DNA of 64,000 bases from Symsagittifera roscoffensis (Eukaryota > Xenacoelomorpha > Acoela > Convolutidae): the NCBI RefSeq assembly GCF_963678635.1, contig NC_087062.1:47233283-47297282 (forward strand). Reading direction: 5' to 3'. A model generated the notes under the pieces. The model saw only the letters and a program-made list of their open reading frames with translations, searched no databases and had not been told where the DNA came from. Position 1 is the stretch's first letter. Each line of letters begins with the position of its first letter. The position numbers were made by a program, and so were the translations under genes. Of the stretch, positions 11,601-24,865 are shown in pieces.

Positions 11601-14040
11601 TACCGTGATCAAAATATGCTTCGAACGTGCACGAAGTTTGGTTCAACCGTAGTTCGAGGTATGTTTCGACCTTGCTCGAGGTATGTTTCGACCATGCTCG
11701 AGGTATGTTTTGACCGTGCTCGAGGTATGTTTCGACCGTGCTCGAGGTATGATCGGCCGTCGCTCGTGGTATGTTTCGGACGTCGCGCGAAGTTTGTTTC
11801 GACCATGCTCGAGTTATGTTTTCGACCATTCATGAGGTATGTTTCGACCGTGCTCGATGTTCGTTTCGACCGGGCTCGAGGTGGGTTGCGACCATGCTCA
11901 AGATGTTTTTCAACCGTTCTTGAGGTATTTTTCGACCGTCGCTCGAGGTATGTTTCGACCGTCGCTCAAAGTATGTTTCAACCATGCTCGAGTTTTGTTT
12001 GTGGCAATGCTCGAGATATGCTTAGACCGTCCACAAATTATGTTTCAACCGAGCTCGAGTTATATTTTCGACCATTCATGAGGTATGTTTCGACCGTGCT
12101 CGAGTTATGTTTCGACCGTGCTCGAGGTTTGTTTCGATCGGGCTCGAGGTGGGATGCGACCATGCTCGAGATGTGTTTCAACCGTGCTTAAGGTATTTTT
12201 CGACCGTCGCTTCAGTCATGTTTCCTTCGTCGCTCGAAGTATGTTTCGACCGTGATCGAGTTAGGTTTTCGACAGTGCTCATGGTATGTTTCAACCGTGC
12301 TTGAGGTATGTTTCAACCGTGCTTGAGGCAAATTTCGACCGTGCACAGGTATGCTTCGACCGTGCTCGAGGTATGTTTCAACTGACTTGAGGTATGTTTT
12401 GACCATGCACGAGGTATATTGCGACCGTCGCTCAAAGTATTTTTCTACCGTAGTCGAGATTTGCTTCGACTATGCTTGATGTATGTTTCGACGGTGCTCG
12501 AGGTACGTTTCAACAGTGCTTGAGGTTTGTTTCGACCGTGCACGAGGTATGTTTCGACTGTGCTCGAGTTTTGTTTCGACTATGCTCGAGATGTGTTTCA
12601 ACTGCTTGAGGTATCTTTTGGCCGTCGCTCGTGGTATGTTTCGACCGTCGCGCGAAGTTTGTTTCGACCACGCTCGAGTTGTGCTTGCGACAATGCTCGA
12701 GAAATGCTTCGACCGTCCACAAAGTATGTTTCGACCGAGCTCGAGGTATGTTTCAACTGACTTGAGGTATGTTTCGACCATGCTTGAGGTATATTTCGAC
12801 TGTCGCTAAAGGTATGTTTCTACCGTGATCGAGGTATGCTTCGCCCGTGCACGAAGTTTGGTTCGACCGTCGCTCGATGTATGTTTCGACCGTGCTCGAG
12901 GTATTTTTTAACCGTGCTCGAAGTATGCTTCAACGGTGCACGATTCATGTTTTGACCGTCACTCGAGGTATGTTTCGACCGTGCTCGGGGTATTTTTCGA
13001 CTGTGTACGAGGTATGTTTCGACCGTGCTCGAGGTATGTTTCAACCGTGCTCGAGGTATGATTCGACCGTGCTCGAGATATGCTTACCCGTGCACGAAGT
13101 TTGGTTCGACCATCGCTCGAGGTATGCTTCGACCTTGCTCGAGCCATGTTTCGACCGTGCTCGAGGTATGTTTTAACCGTGCTCGAAGTATGTTTCAACG
13201 GTGCACGATTCATGTTTAGACCGTCGCTCGTGATATGTTTCGATTGTCGCGCGAAAATTGTTCCGACCATGCTCTAGTTATTTTTCGACCATTCATGAGG
13301 TATGTTTCGACAGTGCTCGAGTTATGTTTTGACCGTGCTCGAGGTTTGTTTCGACCAGGCTCGAGGTGGGTTGCAACCATGCTCGAGATTTGTTTCAACC
13401 GCTCGAGTTATGTTTTGACCGTGCTCGTGGTATGTTTCGACCGTCGCGCCAATTTTGTTTCGACCGTGCTCGAGTTGTGCTTGCGGCAAAGCTCGAGATA
13501 TGCTTCGACCGTCCACAAAGTATGTTTCGACCGAGCTCGAGGTATGTTTCTACCGTGCTCGAGATATGCCTACCCGTGCACGAAGTTCGGTTCGACCATC
13601 GCTCGAGGTATGCTTCGACCTTGCTCGAGCCATGTTTCGACCGTGCTCGAGGTATGTTTTAACCATGCTCGAAGTATGTTTCAACGGTGCACGATTCATG
13701 TTTTGACCGTCGTTCGAGGTATGTTTCGACCGTGCTCGGGGTATGTTTCAATTGTGCTCGAGTTATTTTTCGATCATTATTTGAGGTATGTTTCGACCGT
13801 GCTCGAGTTATCTACCGTGCTCGAGGTATGTTTCGACCGTGCTCGAGGTGTGATTCGACCGTGCTCGAGGTATAATTCGAACGTGCACGAGTTATGTTAC
13901 AAATGTGCACGAGGTATATTTCGACCTTGCTTGAGGTATCTTTTGGCCGTCGCTCGTGGTATGTTTCGACCGTCGCGCGAAGTTTGTTTCGACCATGCTC
14001 GAGTTATTTTTCGATCATTCATGAGGTATGTTTCGACCGC
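11601..14040 (+). repeat. Mixed domain with 486-bp spaced duplicate
   Basis: This domain lacks one dominant period. A segment with the private TACCCGTGCACGAAG variant occurs at 13,081-13,210 and again at 13,567-13,696 (486-bp offset). Core modules near 12,692 and 13,490 carry altered forms (GCGACAATG and GCGGCAAAG). Monomers with ATTCATGAGG and CGGGCTCGAGG recur near 11,830, 12,080, 13,290 and 14,010. Nothing but satellite is visible. Confidence 0.78.
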
Positions 14041-16313
14041 GCTCGATTTATGTTTCGACCATGCTCGAGGTTTGTTTCGCCCGGGATCGAGGTGGGTTGC
14101 GATCATGCTCGAGATGTGTTTCAACCGTAATTGAGGTATTTTTCGACCGTCGCTCGAGGTATGTTTCGACCGTCGCTCGAAGTATGTTTCAACTGTGCTC
14201 GAGTTTTGTTTTCGGCAGTGCTCGAGGTATGTTTCATCCGTACTTGAGGTATGTTTCAACCGTTCTTGAGGTATGTTTCGACCTTGCACGAGGTGAGCTT
14301 CGACCGTGCTCGAGGTATGTTTCAACTGACTTGAGGTTTGTTTCGATCATGCACGAGCTGTTTTTCGACCGTCGCTCAAATTATGTTTCTATCGTAGTCA
14401 AAATTTGCTTCGACTATGCTCGGTGTATGCTTCGATCGTGCTGCAGGTATTTTTTAACCGTGCTTGAGGTTTGTTTCAACCATGCACGAGGTATCTTTCG
14501 ACAGTGCTCGATTTATTTTTCGACCGTGCTCAAAATTTGTTTTGACCGTGCTCGATATATGTTTCGACTGTGCTCGATATATGTTTCGACCGTGCTCGAG
14601 ATTTGGTCCGACCGTTCTTGAGGTATCTTTCGACCGTCGCTCGTGGTTTGTTTCGACCGTCGCGCGAAGTTTGTTTCGACTTGCTCGAGTTATGTTTTCG
14701 GCAAAGCTCGAGATATGCTTCGACCGTGCACGAAGTATGTTTCGACCGAGCTCGAGGTATGTTTCAACCGAGCTCAAGGTATGTTTTAACTGACTTGATA
14801 TTTGTTTTGACCGCGCTTGATTTATGTTTCGACCATGCTCGAGGTTTGTTTCGACCGGGATCGAGGTGGGTTGCGATCATGCTCGAGATGTGTTTCAACC
14901 GTAATTGAGGTATTTTTCGACCGTCGCTCGAAGTATGTTTCAACTGTGCTCGAGTTTTGTTTTCGGCAGTGCTCGAGGTATGTTTCATCCGTACTTGAGG
15001 TATGTTTCAACCGTTCTTGAGGTATGTTTCGACCTTGCACGAGGTAAGCTTCGACCGTGCTCGAGGTATGTTTCAACTGACTTGAGGTTTGTTTCGATCA
15101 TGCACGAGCTGTTTTTCGACCGTCGCTCAAATTATGTTTCTATCGTAGTCAAAATTTGCTTCGACTATGCTCGGTGTATGCTTCGATCGTGCTGCAGGTA
15201 TTTTTTAACCGTGCTTGAGGTTTGTTTCAACCATGCACGAGGTATCTTTCGACAGTGCTCGATTTATTTTTCGACCGTGCTCAAAATTTGTTTTGACCGT
15301 GCTCGATATATGTTTCGACTGTGCTCGATATATGTTTCGACCGTGCTCGAGATTTGGTCCGACCGTTCTTGAGGTATCTTTCGACCGTCGCTCGTGGTTT
15401 GTTTCGACCGTCGCGCGAAGTTTGTTTCGACTTGCTCGAGTTATGTTTTCGGCAAAGCTCGAGATATGCTTCGACCGTGCACGAAGTATGTTTCGACCGA
15501 GCTCGAGGTATGTTTCAACCGAGCTCAAGGTATGTTTTAACTGACTTGATATTTGTTTTGACCGCGCTCGATTTATGTTTCGACCATGCTCGAGGTTTGT
15601 TTCGACCGGGATCGAGGTGGGTTGCGATCATGCTCGAGATGTGTTTCAACCGTAATTGAGGTATTTTTCGACCGTCGCTCGAAGTATGTTTCAACTGTGC
15701 TCGAGTTTTGTTTTCGGCAGTGCTCGAGGTATGTTTCATCCGTACTTGAGGTATGTTTCAACCGTTCTTGAGGTATGTTTCGACCTTGCACGAGGTAAGC
15801 TTCGACCGTGCTCGAGGTATGTTTCAACTGACTTGAGGTTTGTTTCGATCATGCACGAGCTGTTTTTCGACCGTCGCTCAAATTATGTTTCTATCGTAGT
15901 CAAAATTTGCTTCGACTATGCTCGGTGTATGCTTCGATCGTGCTGCAGGTATTTTTTAACCGTGCTTGAGGTTTGTTTCAACCATGCACGAGGTATCTTT
16001 CGACAGTGCTCGATTTATTTTTCGACCGTGCTCAAAATTTGTTTTGACCGTGCTCGATATATGTTTCGACTGTGCTCGATATATGTTTCGACCGTGCTCG
16101 AGATTTGGTCCGACCGTTCTTGAGGTATCTTTCGACCGTCGCTCGTGGTTTGTTTCGACCGTCGCGCGAAGTTTGTTTCGACTTGCTCGAGTTATGTTTT
16201 CGGCAAAGCTCGAGATATGCTTCGACCGTGCACGAAGTATGTTTCGACCGAGCTCGAGGTATGTTTCAACCGAGCTCAAGGTATGTTTTAACTGACTTGA
16301 TATTTGTTTTGAC
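14041..16313 (+). repeat. 751-bp higher-order repeat, three tandem copies
   Basis: Copies span about 14,041-14,814 (774 bp), 14,815-15,565 (751 bp) and 15,566-16,313. The first is longer by one 23-bp monomer, an extra CGTCGCTCGAGG unit near 14,150. Apart from this and a C-to-T change near 14,816, the copies look identical; stretches longer than 300 bp match perfectly across all three. The unit carries the TCGGCAAAG core module and private GTAATTGAGG, CGTAGTCAAAATTTG and GAGATTTGGTCC variants. This is among the most homogeneous blocks in the window. Confidence 0.95.
14624..14798 (+). repeat. Representative core module, TCGGCAAAG version
   Basis: Same order as the other core module but with coupled differences: CGACTTGCTCGAGTT (a shortened unit) instead of CGACCATGCTCGAGTT, TTTTCGGCAAAGCTCGAGA instead of TTTGCGGCAATGCTCGAGA, GTGCACGAAG instead of GTCCACAAAG, and a duplicated CCGAGCTC unit before the 21-bp AACTGACTTGA monomer. 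Relatives occur near 24,670, 25,905, 27,385, 28,510, 29,325, 30,765, 32,005, 34,015, 35,830, 37,545, 42,945, 44,125, 46,435, 47,635, 48,555 and 49,045. Confidence 0.85.
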
Positions 16314-16630
16314 CATGCACGAGGTATGTTTCGACTGTCACTCAGGGTATGTTTCTACCGTGCTCGAGATATATTTCGACCGTGCACGAAGTTTGCTTTG
16401 ACGGTCGCTCGAGGTTTGTTTCGACCGCGTGCTCGAAGTATGTTTCGACCGTGCTCGAGGTATGTTTTAACCGTGCTCGAAGTATGTTTCGACGGTGCAC
16501 GAGTCATGTTTTGACCGTCGCTCGAGGTATGTTTGACCGTGATTGAGGTTTGTTTTGACCGTACTCGAAGTTGGTTGCGACCACGCTCGATTTGTGTTTC
16601 GACCGTGCTCGAGGTATGATTCGGCCGTCG
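16314..16630 (+). repeat. Short linker of satellite monomers
   Basis: Joins the 751-bp and 843-bp blocks. It contains an odd monomer with a 2-bp insertion (GACCGCGTGCTCGAAG near 16,425), shortened GTATGTTTGACC units near 16,530, and the GCACGAGTCATG marker unit. No gene or foreign sequence. Confidence 0.75.
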
Positions 16631-18330
16631 CTCGTGGTATGTTTCAACCGTCGCGCGAAATTTGTTTCGACCATGCTCGAGTTATGTTTCGAATGTGCTC
16701 GAGGTTCGTTTCAACCGGGCTCGAGGTGTGTTGCGACCATACTCGAGATGTTTTTCAACCGTTCTTGAGGTATTTTTCGACCGTCGCTGGAGGTATGTTT
16801 CGACCGTCGCTCGAAGTAAGTTTCAACCATGCTCGAGTTATGTTTGTGGCAATGCTCGGGATATGCTTAGACCGTCCAAGAAGTATGTTTCGACCGAGCT
16901 CGAGTTATGTTTTCGACCATTCATGAGGTATGTTTCGACCGTGCTCGAGTTATGTTTCGACTCTGCTCGTGGTTTGTTTCGACCGGGCTCGAGGTGGGCT
17001 GCGACCATATTCGAGATGTGTTTCAACCGTGCTTGAGGTATTTTTCGACCGTCGCTCCAGGCATGTTTCGACAGTCGCTCGAAGTATGTTTCGACCGTGT
17101 ACGAGTTGAGTTTTCGACAGCGCCCAAGGTATGTTTCAACCGTGCTTGAGGTATGTTTCAACCGTGCTTGAGGCATATTTCGATCGTGCACAAGGTATGC
17201 TTCAACCGTGCTCGAGGTATGTTTCAACTGACTTGAGGTATGTTTTGACCATGCACGAGGTATATTGCGACCGTCGCTCAAAGTATTTTTCTACAGTAGT
17301 CGAAATTTGCTTCGACTATGCTTGATATATGTTTCGACGGTGCTCGAGGTACGTTTCATTCGTGCTTCAGGTTTGTTTTGACCGTGCACGAGGGCTGTTT
17401 CGACTGCGCTCTAATTTTGTTTCGACTGTGCTCGAGATGTGTTTCAACCGCTTGAGGAATCTTTCGGCCGTCGGTCGTGGTATGTTTCAACCGTCGCGCG
17501 AAATTTGTTTCGACCATGCTCGAGTTATGTTTCGAATGTGCTCGAGGTTCGTTTCAACCGGGCTCGAGGTGTGTTGCGACCATACTCGAGATGTTTTTCA
17601 ACCGTTCTTGAGGTATTTTTCGACCGTCGCTCGAGGTATGTTTCGACCGTCGCTCGAAGTAAGTTTCAACCATGCTCGAGTTATGTTTGTGGCAATGCTC
17701 GGGATATGCTTAGACCGTCCAAGAAGTATGTTTCGACCGAGCTCGAGTTATGTTTTCGACCATTCATGAGGTATGTTTCGACCGTGCTCGAGTTATGTTT
17801 CGACTCTGCTCGTGGTTTGTTTCGACCGGGCTCGAGGTGGGCTGCGACCATATTCGAGATGTGTTTCAACCGTGCTTGAGGTATTTTTCGACCGTCGCTC
17901 CAGGCATGTTTCGACAGTCGCTCGAAGTATGTTTCGACCGTGTACGAGTTGAGTTTTCGACAGCGCCCAAGGTATGTTTCAACCGTGCTTGAGGTATGTT
18001 TCAACCGTGCTTGAGGCATATTTCGATCGTGCACAAGGTATGCTTCAACCGTGCTCGAGGTATGTTTCAACTGACTTGAGGTATGTTTTGACCATGCACG
18101 AGGTATATTGCGACCGTCGCTCAAAGTATTTTTCTACAGTAGTCGAAATTTGCTTCGACTATGCTTGATATATGTTTCGACGGTGCTCGAGGTACGTTTC
18201 ATTTGTGCTTCAGGTTTGTTTTGACCGTGCACGAGGGCTGTTTCGACTGCGCTCTAATTTTGTTTCGACTGTGCTCGAGATGTGTTTCAACCGCTTGAGG
18301 AATCTTTCGGCCGTCGGTCGTGGTATGTTT
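16631..18330 (+). repeat. 843-bp higher-order repeat, two tandem copies
   Basis: Copy one is about 16,631-17,473 and copy two about 17,474-18,330. Private markers are TTCGAATGTGCTCGAGG, GTGGCAATGCTCGGGATATG, CGTCCAAGAAG, GACAGCGCCCAAGG and GTGCTTCAGG. At 18,340 copy two switches to a core-module context, so the edge is sharp. Related partial units restart near 18,943 and 20,146. Confidence 0.92.
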
Positions 18331-20608
18331 CGACCGTCGCGCGAAGTTTTTTTCGACCATGCTCGAGTTGTGCTTGCGGCAATGGTCGAGATATGCTTCG
18401 ACCGTCCACAAAGTATGTTTCGACCGAGCTCGAAGTATGTTTCAACTGGCTTGAGGTATGTTTCGACCATGCACGAAGTATATTTTGACTGTCGCTCAAG
18501 GTATGTTTCTACCGTTCTCGAGATATGCTTCGCCCCTGCACGAAGTTTGGTTCGACCGTCGCTCGAGGTATGTTTCGATCTTGCTCGAGCCATGTTTCGA
18601 CCGTGCTCGAGGTATTTTTTAACCGTGCTCGAAGTATGTTTCAACGGTGCACGATTCATGTTTTGGCCGTCGCTCGAGGTATGTTTCGACCGTGCTCGAG
18701 TATGTTTCGACTATGTACGAGGTATGTTTCGACCGTGCTCGAGGTATGTTTCGACCGTGCTCGAATGGTGATTCGACCGTGCTCGAGGTATGATTCGAAC
18801 GTGCACGAGTTATGTTACGAATGTGCACGAGGTATATTTCGACCGTCGCTCGAGGTTTGTTTCGAATTTGCTCGAGGAAGTTTTCGAAGAAGCTCGAGAT
18901 GTGTTTCGACCGTGCTCGAGTTATTTTTCGGCCGTCGCTTGTGGTATGTTTCAACCGTCGCGCGAAATTTGTTTCGACCGTGCTCGAGTTATGTTTCGAA
19001 TGTGCTCGAGGTTCGTTTCAACCGGGCTCGAGGTGTGTTGCGACCATACTCGAGATGTTTTTCAACCGTTCTTGAGGTATTTTTCGACCGTCGCTCGAGG
19101 TGTGTTTCGACCGTCGCTCAAAGTAAGTTTCAACCATGCTCGAGTTATGTTTGTGGCAATGCTCGGGATATGCTTAGACCGTCCAAGAAGTATGTTTCGA
19201 CCGAGCTCGAGTTATATTTTCGACCTTCATGAGGTATGTTTCGACCGTGCTCGAGTTATGTTTCGACCCTGCTCGTGGTTTGTTTCGACCGGGCTCGAGG
19301 TGGGCTGCGACCATATTCGAGATGTGTTTCAACCGTGCTTGAGGTATTTTTCGACCGTCGCTCCAGGCATGTTTCGACCGTCGCTCGAAGTATGTTTCGA
19401 CGGTGTTCGAGTTGAGTTTTCGACAGCGCCCAAGCTATGTTTCAACCGTGCTTGAGATATGTTTCAACCGTGCTTGAGGCATATTTCGATCGTGCACAAG
19501 GTATGCTTCAACCGTGCTCGAGGTATGTTTCAACTGACTTGAGGTATGTTTTGACCATGCACGAGGTATATTGCGACCGTCGCTCAAAGTATTTTTCCAC
19601 CGTAGTCGAGATTTGCTTCGACTATGCTTGATTTATGTTTCGACGGTGCTCGAGGTACGTTTCATTCGTGCTTCAGGTTTGTTTCGACCGTGCTCGAGGT
19701 ATTTTTTAACCGTGCTCGAAGTATGTTTCAACGGTGCACGATTCATGTTTTGGCCGTCGCTCGAGGTATGTTTCGACCGTGCTCGAGTATGTTTCGACTA
19801 TTTACGAGGTATGTTTCGACCGTGCTCGAGGTATGTTTCGACCGTGCTCGAGGTGTGATTCGACCGTGCTCGAGGTATGATTCGAACGTGCACGAGTTAT
19901 GTTACGAATGTGCACGAGGTATATTTCGACCGTCGCTCGAGGTTTGTTTCGAACTTGCTCGAGGAAGTTTTCGAAGAAGCTCGAGATGTGTTTCAACCCT
20001 GCTTGAGGTATCTTTCGGGCGTCGCACGTGGTATGTTTCGACCGTCGCGCGGAGTTTGTTTCGACCATGCTCGAGTTATTTTTTTGACCATTCATGAGGT
20101 ATGTTTCGACCGTGCTCGAGTTATGTTTCGGCCGTCGCTTGTGGTATGTTTCAACCGTCGCGCGAATTTTGTTTCGACCGTGCTCGAGTTATGTTTCGAA
20201 TGTGCTCGAGGTTCGATTCAACCGGGCTCGAGGTGTGTTGCGACCATACTCGAGATGTTTTTCAACCGTTCTTGAGGGATTTTTCGACCGTCGCTCGAGG
20301 TATGTTTCGACCGTCGCTCGAAGTAAGTTTCAACCATGCTCGAGTTATGTTTCTGGCAATGCTCGGGATATGCTTAGACCGTCCAAGAAGTATGTTTCGA
20401 CCGAGCTCGAGTTATATTTTTGACCATTCATGAGGTATGTTTCGACCGTGCTCGAGTGATGTTTCGACCCTGCTCGTGGTTTGTTTCGACCGGGCTCGAG
20501 GTGGGCTGCGACCATATTCGAGATGTGTTTTAACCGTGCTTGAGGTATTTTTCGACCGTCGCTCCAGGCATGTTTCGACCGTCGCTCGAAGTATGTTTCG
20601 ACAGTGTT
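18331..20608 (+). repeat. Two variant 1.1-1.2-kb relatives of the 843-bp unit
   Basis: The 843-bp unit's sequence restarts near 18,943 and 20,146 (spacing about 1.2 kb), now joined to a segment with TTACGAATGTGC and the private GAGGAAGTTTTCGAAGAAGC marker (near 18,870 and 19,960). The same GAAGAAGC marker returns near 24,000, and a related GAACAAGC form is seen near 34,950, 36,760, 42,370 and 45,945. Satellite only. Confidence 0.82.
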
Positions 20609-22765
20609 CGAGTTGAGTTTTCGACAGCGCCCAAGGTATGTTTCAACCGTGCTTGAGGTATGTTTCAACCGTGCTTGAGGCATATTTCGATCGTGCACAA
20701 GGTATGCTTCAACCGTGCTCGAGGTATGTTTCAACTGGCTTGAGGTATGTTTTAACCATGCACGAGGTATATTGCGACCGTCGCTCAAAGTTTTTTTCTA
20801 CCGTAGTCGAGATTTGCTTCGACTATGCTTGATTTATGTTTCGACGGTGCTCGAGGTACGTATAATTCGTGCTTCAGGTTTGTTTCGACCGTGCACGAGG
20901 GCTGTTTCGACTGCGCTCTAATTTTGTTTCGACTGTGCTCGAGATGTGTTTCAACCGCTTGAGGTATCTTTCGGCCGTCGGTCGTGGTATGTTTCGACCG
21001 TCGCGCGAAGTTTGTTTCGACCATGCTCGAGTTGTGCTTGCGGCAATGCTCGAGATATGCTTCGACCGTCCACAAAGTATGTTTCGACCGAGCTCGAGGT
21101 ATGTTTCAACTGACTTGAGGTATGTTTCGACCATGCACGAAGTATATTTTGACTGTCGCTCAAGGTATGTTTCTACCGTGCTCGAGATATGCTTCGCCCC
21201 TGCACGAAGTTTGGTTCGACCGTCGCTCGAGGTATGTTTCGACCTTGCTCGAGCCATGTTTCGACCGTGCTCGAGGTATTTTTTAACCGTGCTCGAAGTA
21301 TGTTTCAACGGTGCACGATTCATGTTTTGACCGTCGCTCGAGGTATGTTTCGACCGTGCTCGAGTATGTTTCGACTGCGTACGAGGTATGTTTGGACCGT
21401 GCTCGAGGTGTGATTCGCCCCTGCACGAAGTTTGGTTCGACCGTCGCTCGAGGTATGTTTCGACCTTGCTCGAGCCATGTTTCGACCGTGCTCGAGGTAT
21501 TTTTTAACCGTGCTCGAAGTATGTTTCAACGGTGCACGATTCATGTTTTGACCGTCGCTCGAGGTATGTTTCGACCGTGCTCGAGTATGTTTCGACTGCG
21601 TACGAGGTATGTTTGGACCGTGCTCGAGGTGTGATTCGCCCCTGCACGAAGTTTGGTTCGAACGTCATTCGAGGTATGTTTCAACCGTGCTCGAAGTATG
21701 TTCCGATCGTGCACGAGGTATGTTTCGACCGTGCTCGAGGTATGTTTCTACCGTGCTCGAGGTATGCTTCGACTGTGCACGAAGTAGGTATCGACCGTCG
21801 CTCGGGGTATAGTTTGACCGTACTCGAGTTGAGTTTTCGACAGCGCCCAAGGTATGTTTCAACCGTGCTTGAGGTATGTTTCAACCGTGCTTGAGGCATA
21901 TTTCGATCGTGCACAAGGTATGCTTCAACCGTGCTCGAGGTATGTTTCAACTGGCTTGAGGTATGTTTTAACCATGCACGAGGTATATTGCGACCGTCGC
22001 TCAAAGTTTTTTTCTACCGTAGTCGAGATTTGCTTCGACTATGCTTGATTTATGTTTCGACGGTGCTCGAGGTACGTATAATTCGTGCTTCAGGTTTGTT
22101 TCGACCGTGCACGAGGGCTGTTTCGACTGCGCTCTAATTTTGTTTCGACTGTGCTCGAGATGTGTTTCAACCGCTTGAGGTATCTTTCGGCCGTCGGTCG
22201 TGGTATGTTTCGACCGTCGCGCGAAGTTTGTTTCGACCATGCTCGAGTTGTGCTTGCGGCAATGCTCGAGATATGCTTCGACCGTCCACAAAGTATGTTT
22301 CGACCGAGCTCGAGGTATGTTTCAACTGACTTGAGGTATGTTTCGACCATGCACGAAGTATATTTTGACTGTCGCTCAAGGTATGTTTCTACCGTGCTCG
22401 AGATATGCTTCGCCCCTGCACGAAGTTTGGTTCGACCGTCGCTCGAGGTATGTTTCGACCTTGCTCGAGCCATGTTTCGACCGTGCTCGAGGTATTTTTT
22501 AACCGTGCTCGAAGTATGTTTCAACGGTGCACGATTCATGTTTTGACCGTCGCTCGAGGTATGTTTCGACCGTGCTCGAGTATGTTTCGACTGCGTACGA
22601 GGTATGTTTGGACCGTGCTCGAGGTGTGATTCGCCCCTGCACGAAGTTTGGTTCGACCGTCGCTCGAGGTATGTTTCGACCTTGCTCGAGCCATGTTTCG
22701 ACCGTAATCGAGGTATTTTTTAACCGTGCTCGAAGTATGTTTCAACGGTGCACGATTCATGTTTT
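20609..22765 (+). repeat. 1,216-bp higher-order repeat, one full and one partial copy
   Basis: The first copy runs about 20,609-21,824 and the second from 21,825 to about 22,765, where it jumps back to the GACAGCGCCCAAGG start of the unit. The match between them includes private errors such as GTACGTATAATTCG (near 20,855 and 22,071) and a GACTGCGCTCTAATT unit. The copies look nearly identical. Inside each lies a 221-bp repeat, annotated separately. Confidence 0.92.
21189..21650 (+). repeat. Nested 221-bp tandem repeat
   Basis: The marker CGCCCCTGCACGAAG occurs at about 21,195, 21,416 and 21,637, exactly 221 bp apart (10 monomers plus 1 bp). The same nested repeat is present in the second 1,216-bp copy from about 22,405 (markers near 22,411 and 22,632). 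This shows a small-period expansion that was later carried along by the 1,216-bp duplication. Confidence 0.9.
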
Positions 22766-23280
22766 CGACAGCGCCCAAGGTATGTTTCAACCGTGCTTGA
22801 GGTATGTTTCAACCGTGCTTGAGGCATATTTCGATCGTGCACAAGGTATGCTTCAACCGTGCTCGAGGTAGGTTTCAACTGACTTGAGGTATGTTTTGAA
22901 CATGCACGAGGTATATTGCGACCGTCGCTCAAAGTAATTTTCTACCGTAGTCGAGATTTGCTTCGACTATGCTTGATTTATGTTTCGACGGTGCTCGAGT
23001 TACGTTTTATTCGTGATTCAGGTTTGTTTCGACCGTGCACGAGGGCTGTTTCGACTGCGCTCTAATTTTGTTTCGAATGTGCTCGAGATCGAGATGTGTT
23101 TCAACCGTGCTTGAGGTATGTTTCAACCGTGCTTGAGGCATATTTCGATCGTGCACAAGGTATGCTTCAACCGTGCTCGAGGTAGGTTTCAACTGACTTG
23201 AGGTTTGTTTTGAACATGCACGAGGTATATTGCGACCGTCGCTTAAGGTATTTTTCTACCGTAGTCGAGATTTGCTTCGA
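22766..23280 (+). repeat. Truncated unit with about 314-bp partial duplication
   Basis: The CAACCGTGCTTGAGGCATATT stretch and its neighbours occur near 22,801 and again near 23,115. Between them is an imperfect join, GCTCGAGATCGAGATG near 23,083, where a 6-bp GAGATC piece is repeated. This looks like a rejoining point between two partial units. Confidence 0.75.
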
Positions 23281-24865
23281 CTATGCTTGATATATGTTTC
23301 GACGGTGCTCGAGGTACGTTTCAACCGTGCTTGAGGTTTGTTTCGACCGTGCACGAGGGCTGTTTCGACTGTGCTTGATTTTTGTTTCGACTGTGCTCGA
23401 GATGTGTTTCAACCGCTTGAGGTATCTTTCGGCCGTCGGTCGTGGTATGTTTCGACCGTCGCGCGAAGTTTGTTTCGACCATGCTCGAGTTGTGCTTGCG
23501 GCAATGCTCGAGATATGCTTCGACCGTCCACAAAGTTTGTTTCGACCGAGCTCGAGGTATGTTTCAACTGACTTGAGGTATGTTTCGACCATGCACGAAG
23601 TGTATTTTGACTGTCGCTCAAGGTATGTTTCTACCGTGCTCGAGATATGCTTCGCCCCTGCACGAAGTTTGGTTCGACCGTCGCTCGAGGTATGTTTCGA
23701 CCTTGCTCGAGCCATGTTTCGACCGTGCTCGAGGTATTTTTTAACCGTGCTCGAAGTATGTTTCAACGGTGCACGATTCATGTTTTGACCGTCGCTCGAG
23801 GTATGTTTCGACCGTGCTCGAGTATGTTTCGACTGTGTACGAGGTATGTTTGGACCGTGCTCGAGGTACGTTTCGAACGTGCTCGAGGTTTGATTCGACC
23901 GTGCTCGAGGTATGATTCGAACGTGCACGAGTTATGTTACGAATGTGCACGAGGTATATTTCGACCAACGCTCGAGGTTTGTTTCGAACTTGCTCGAGGA
24001 AGTTTTCGAAGAAGCTCGAGATGTGTTTCAACCCTGCTTGAGGTATCTTTCGGGCGTCGCACGTGGTATGTTTCGACCGTCGCGCGAAGTTTGTTTCGAC
24101 CATGCTCGAGTTATTTTTCGATCATTCATGAGGTATGTTTTGACCGTGCTCGAGTTATGTTTCGACCGTGCTCGAGGTTTGTTTCGACCGGGCTCGAGGT
24201 GGGTTACGATCATCCTCGAGATGTGTTTCAACCGTGCTTGAGGTATTTTTCGACCGTCGCTCGAGGTTTGTTTCGACCGTCGCTCGAAGTATGTTTCAAC
24301 CGTGATCGAGTTTTGTTTTCGGCAGTGCTCGAGGTATGTTTCATCCGTGCTTGAGGTATGTTTCAACAGTGCTTGAGGTATGTTTCTACCTTGCAGGAGG
24401 TATGCTTCGACCGTGCTCGAGGTATGTTTCAACTGACTTGAGGTACGTTTAGACCATGCAAGAGGTATCTTTCGACCGTCGCTCAAAGTTTGTATCTATC
24501 GTAGTCGAGATTAGCTTCGACTATGCTCGGTGTATGCTTCGACCGTGCACGAAGTATGTTTTGACCGTGCTCGATTTATTTTTCGACCGTGCTTGAGGTA
24601 TCTTTCGGCCGCCGTCTCTCGTGGTATGTTTCGACCGTCGCGCGAAGTTTGTTTCGACTTGCTCGAGTTATGTTTTCGGCAAAGCTCGAGATATGCTTCG
24701 ACCTTGCACGAAGTATGTTTCGACCGAGCTCGAGGTATGTTTTGACCGAGCTCAAGGTATGTTTTAACTGACTTGATGTTTGTTTCGACCATGCCCGTGG
24801 TATGTTTCGACTGTCGCTCAAGGTATGTTTCTACCGTGCTCGAGATATATTTCGACCGTGACGGA
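23281..24865 (+). repeat. Mixed domain: relatives of the 1,068-bp unit and the GAAGAAGC segment
   Basis: From 23,281 to about 23,640 the sequence resembles the later 1,068-bp unit (GACTGTGCTTGATTTTTG and the 20-bp CAACCGCTTGAGG monomer). From 23,880 to 24,040 it matches the TTACGAATGTGC and GAAGAAGC segment. From 24,500 it changes to the TCGGCAAAG core module. So this region is a boundary between array neighbourhoods. Confidence 0.78.

Noticed and set aside
14041-16313. Assembly error as the explanation for near-identical tandem units
   Set aside because: It cannot be excluded from sequence alone, but the units differ by a whole 23-bp monomer and at least one substitution, and similar tandem blocks with different periods occur throughout. 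I therefore treat them as real and flag read depth as the test.
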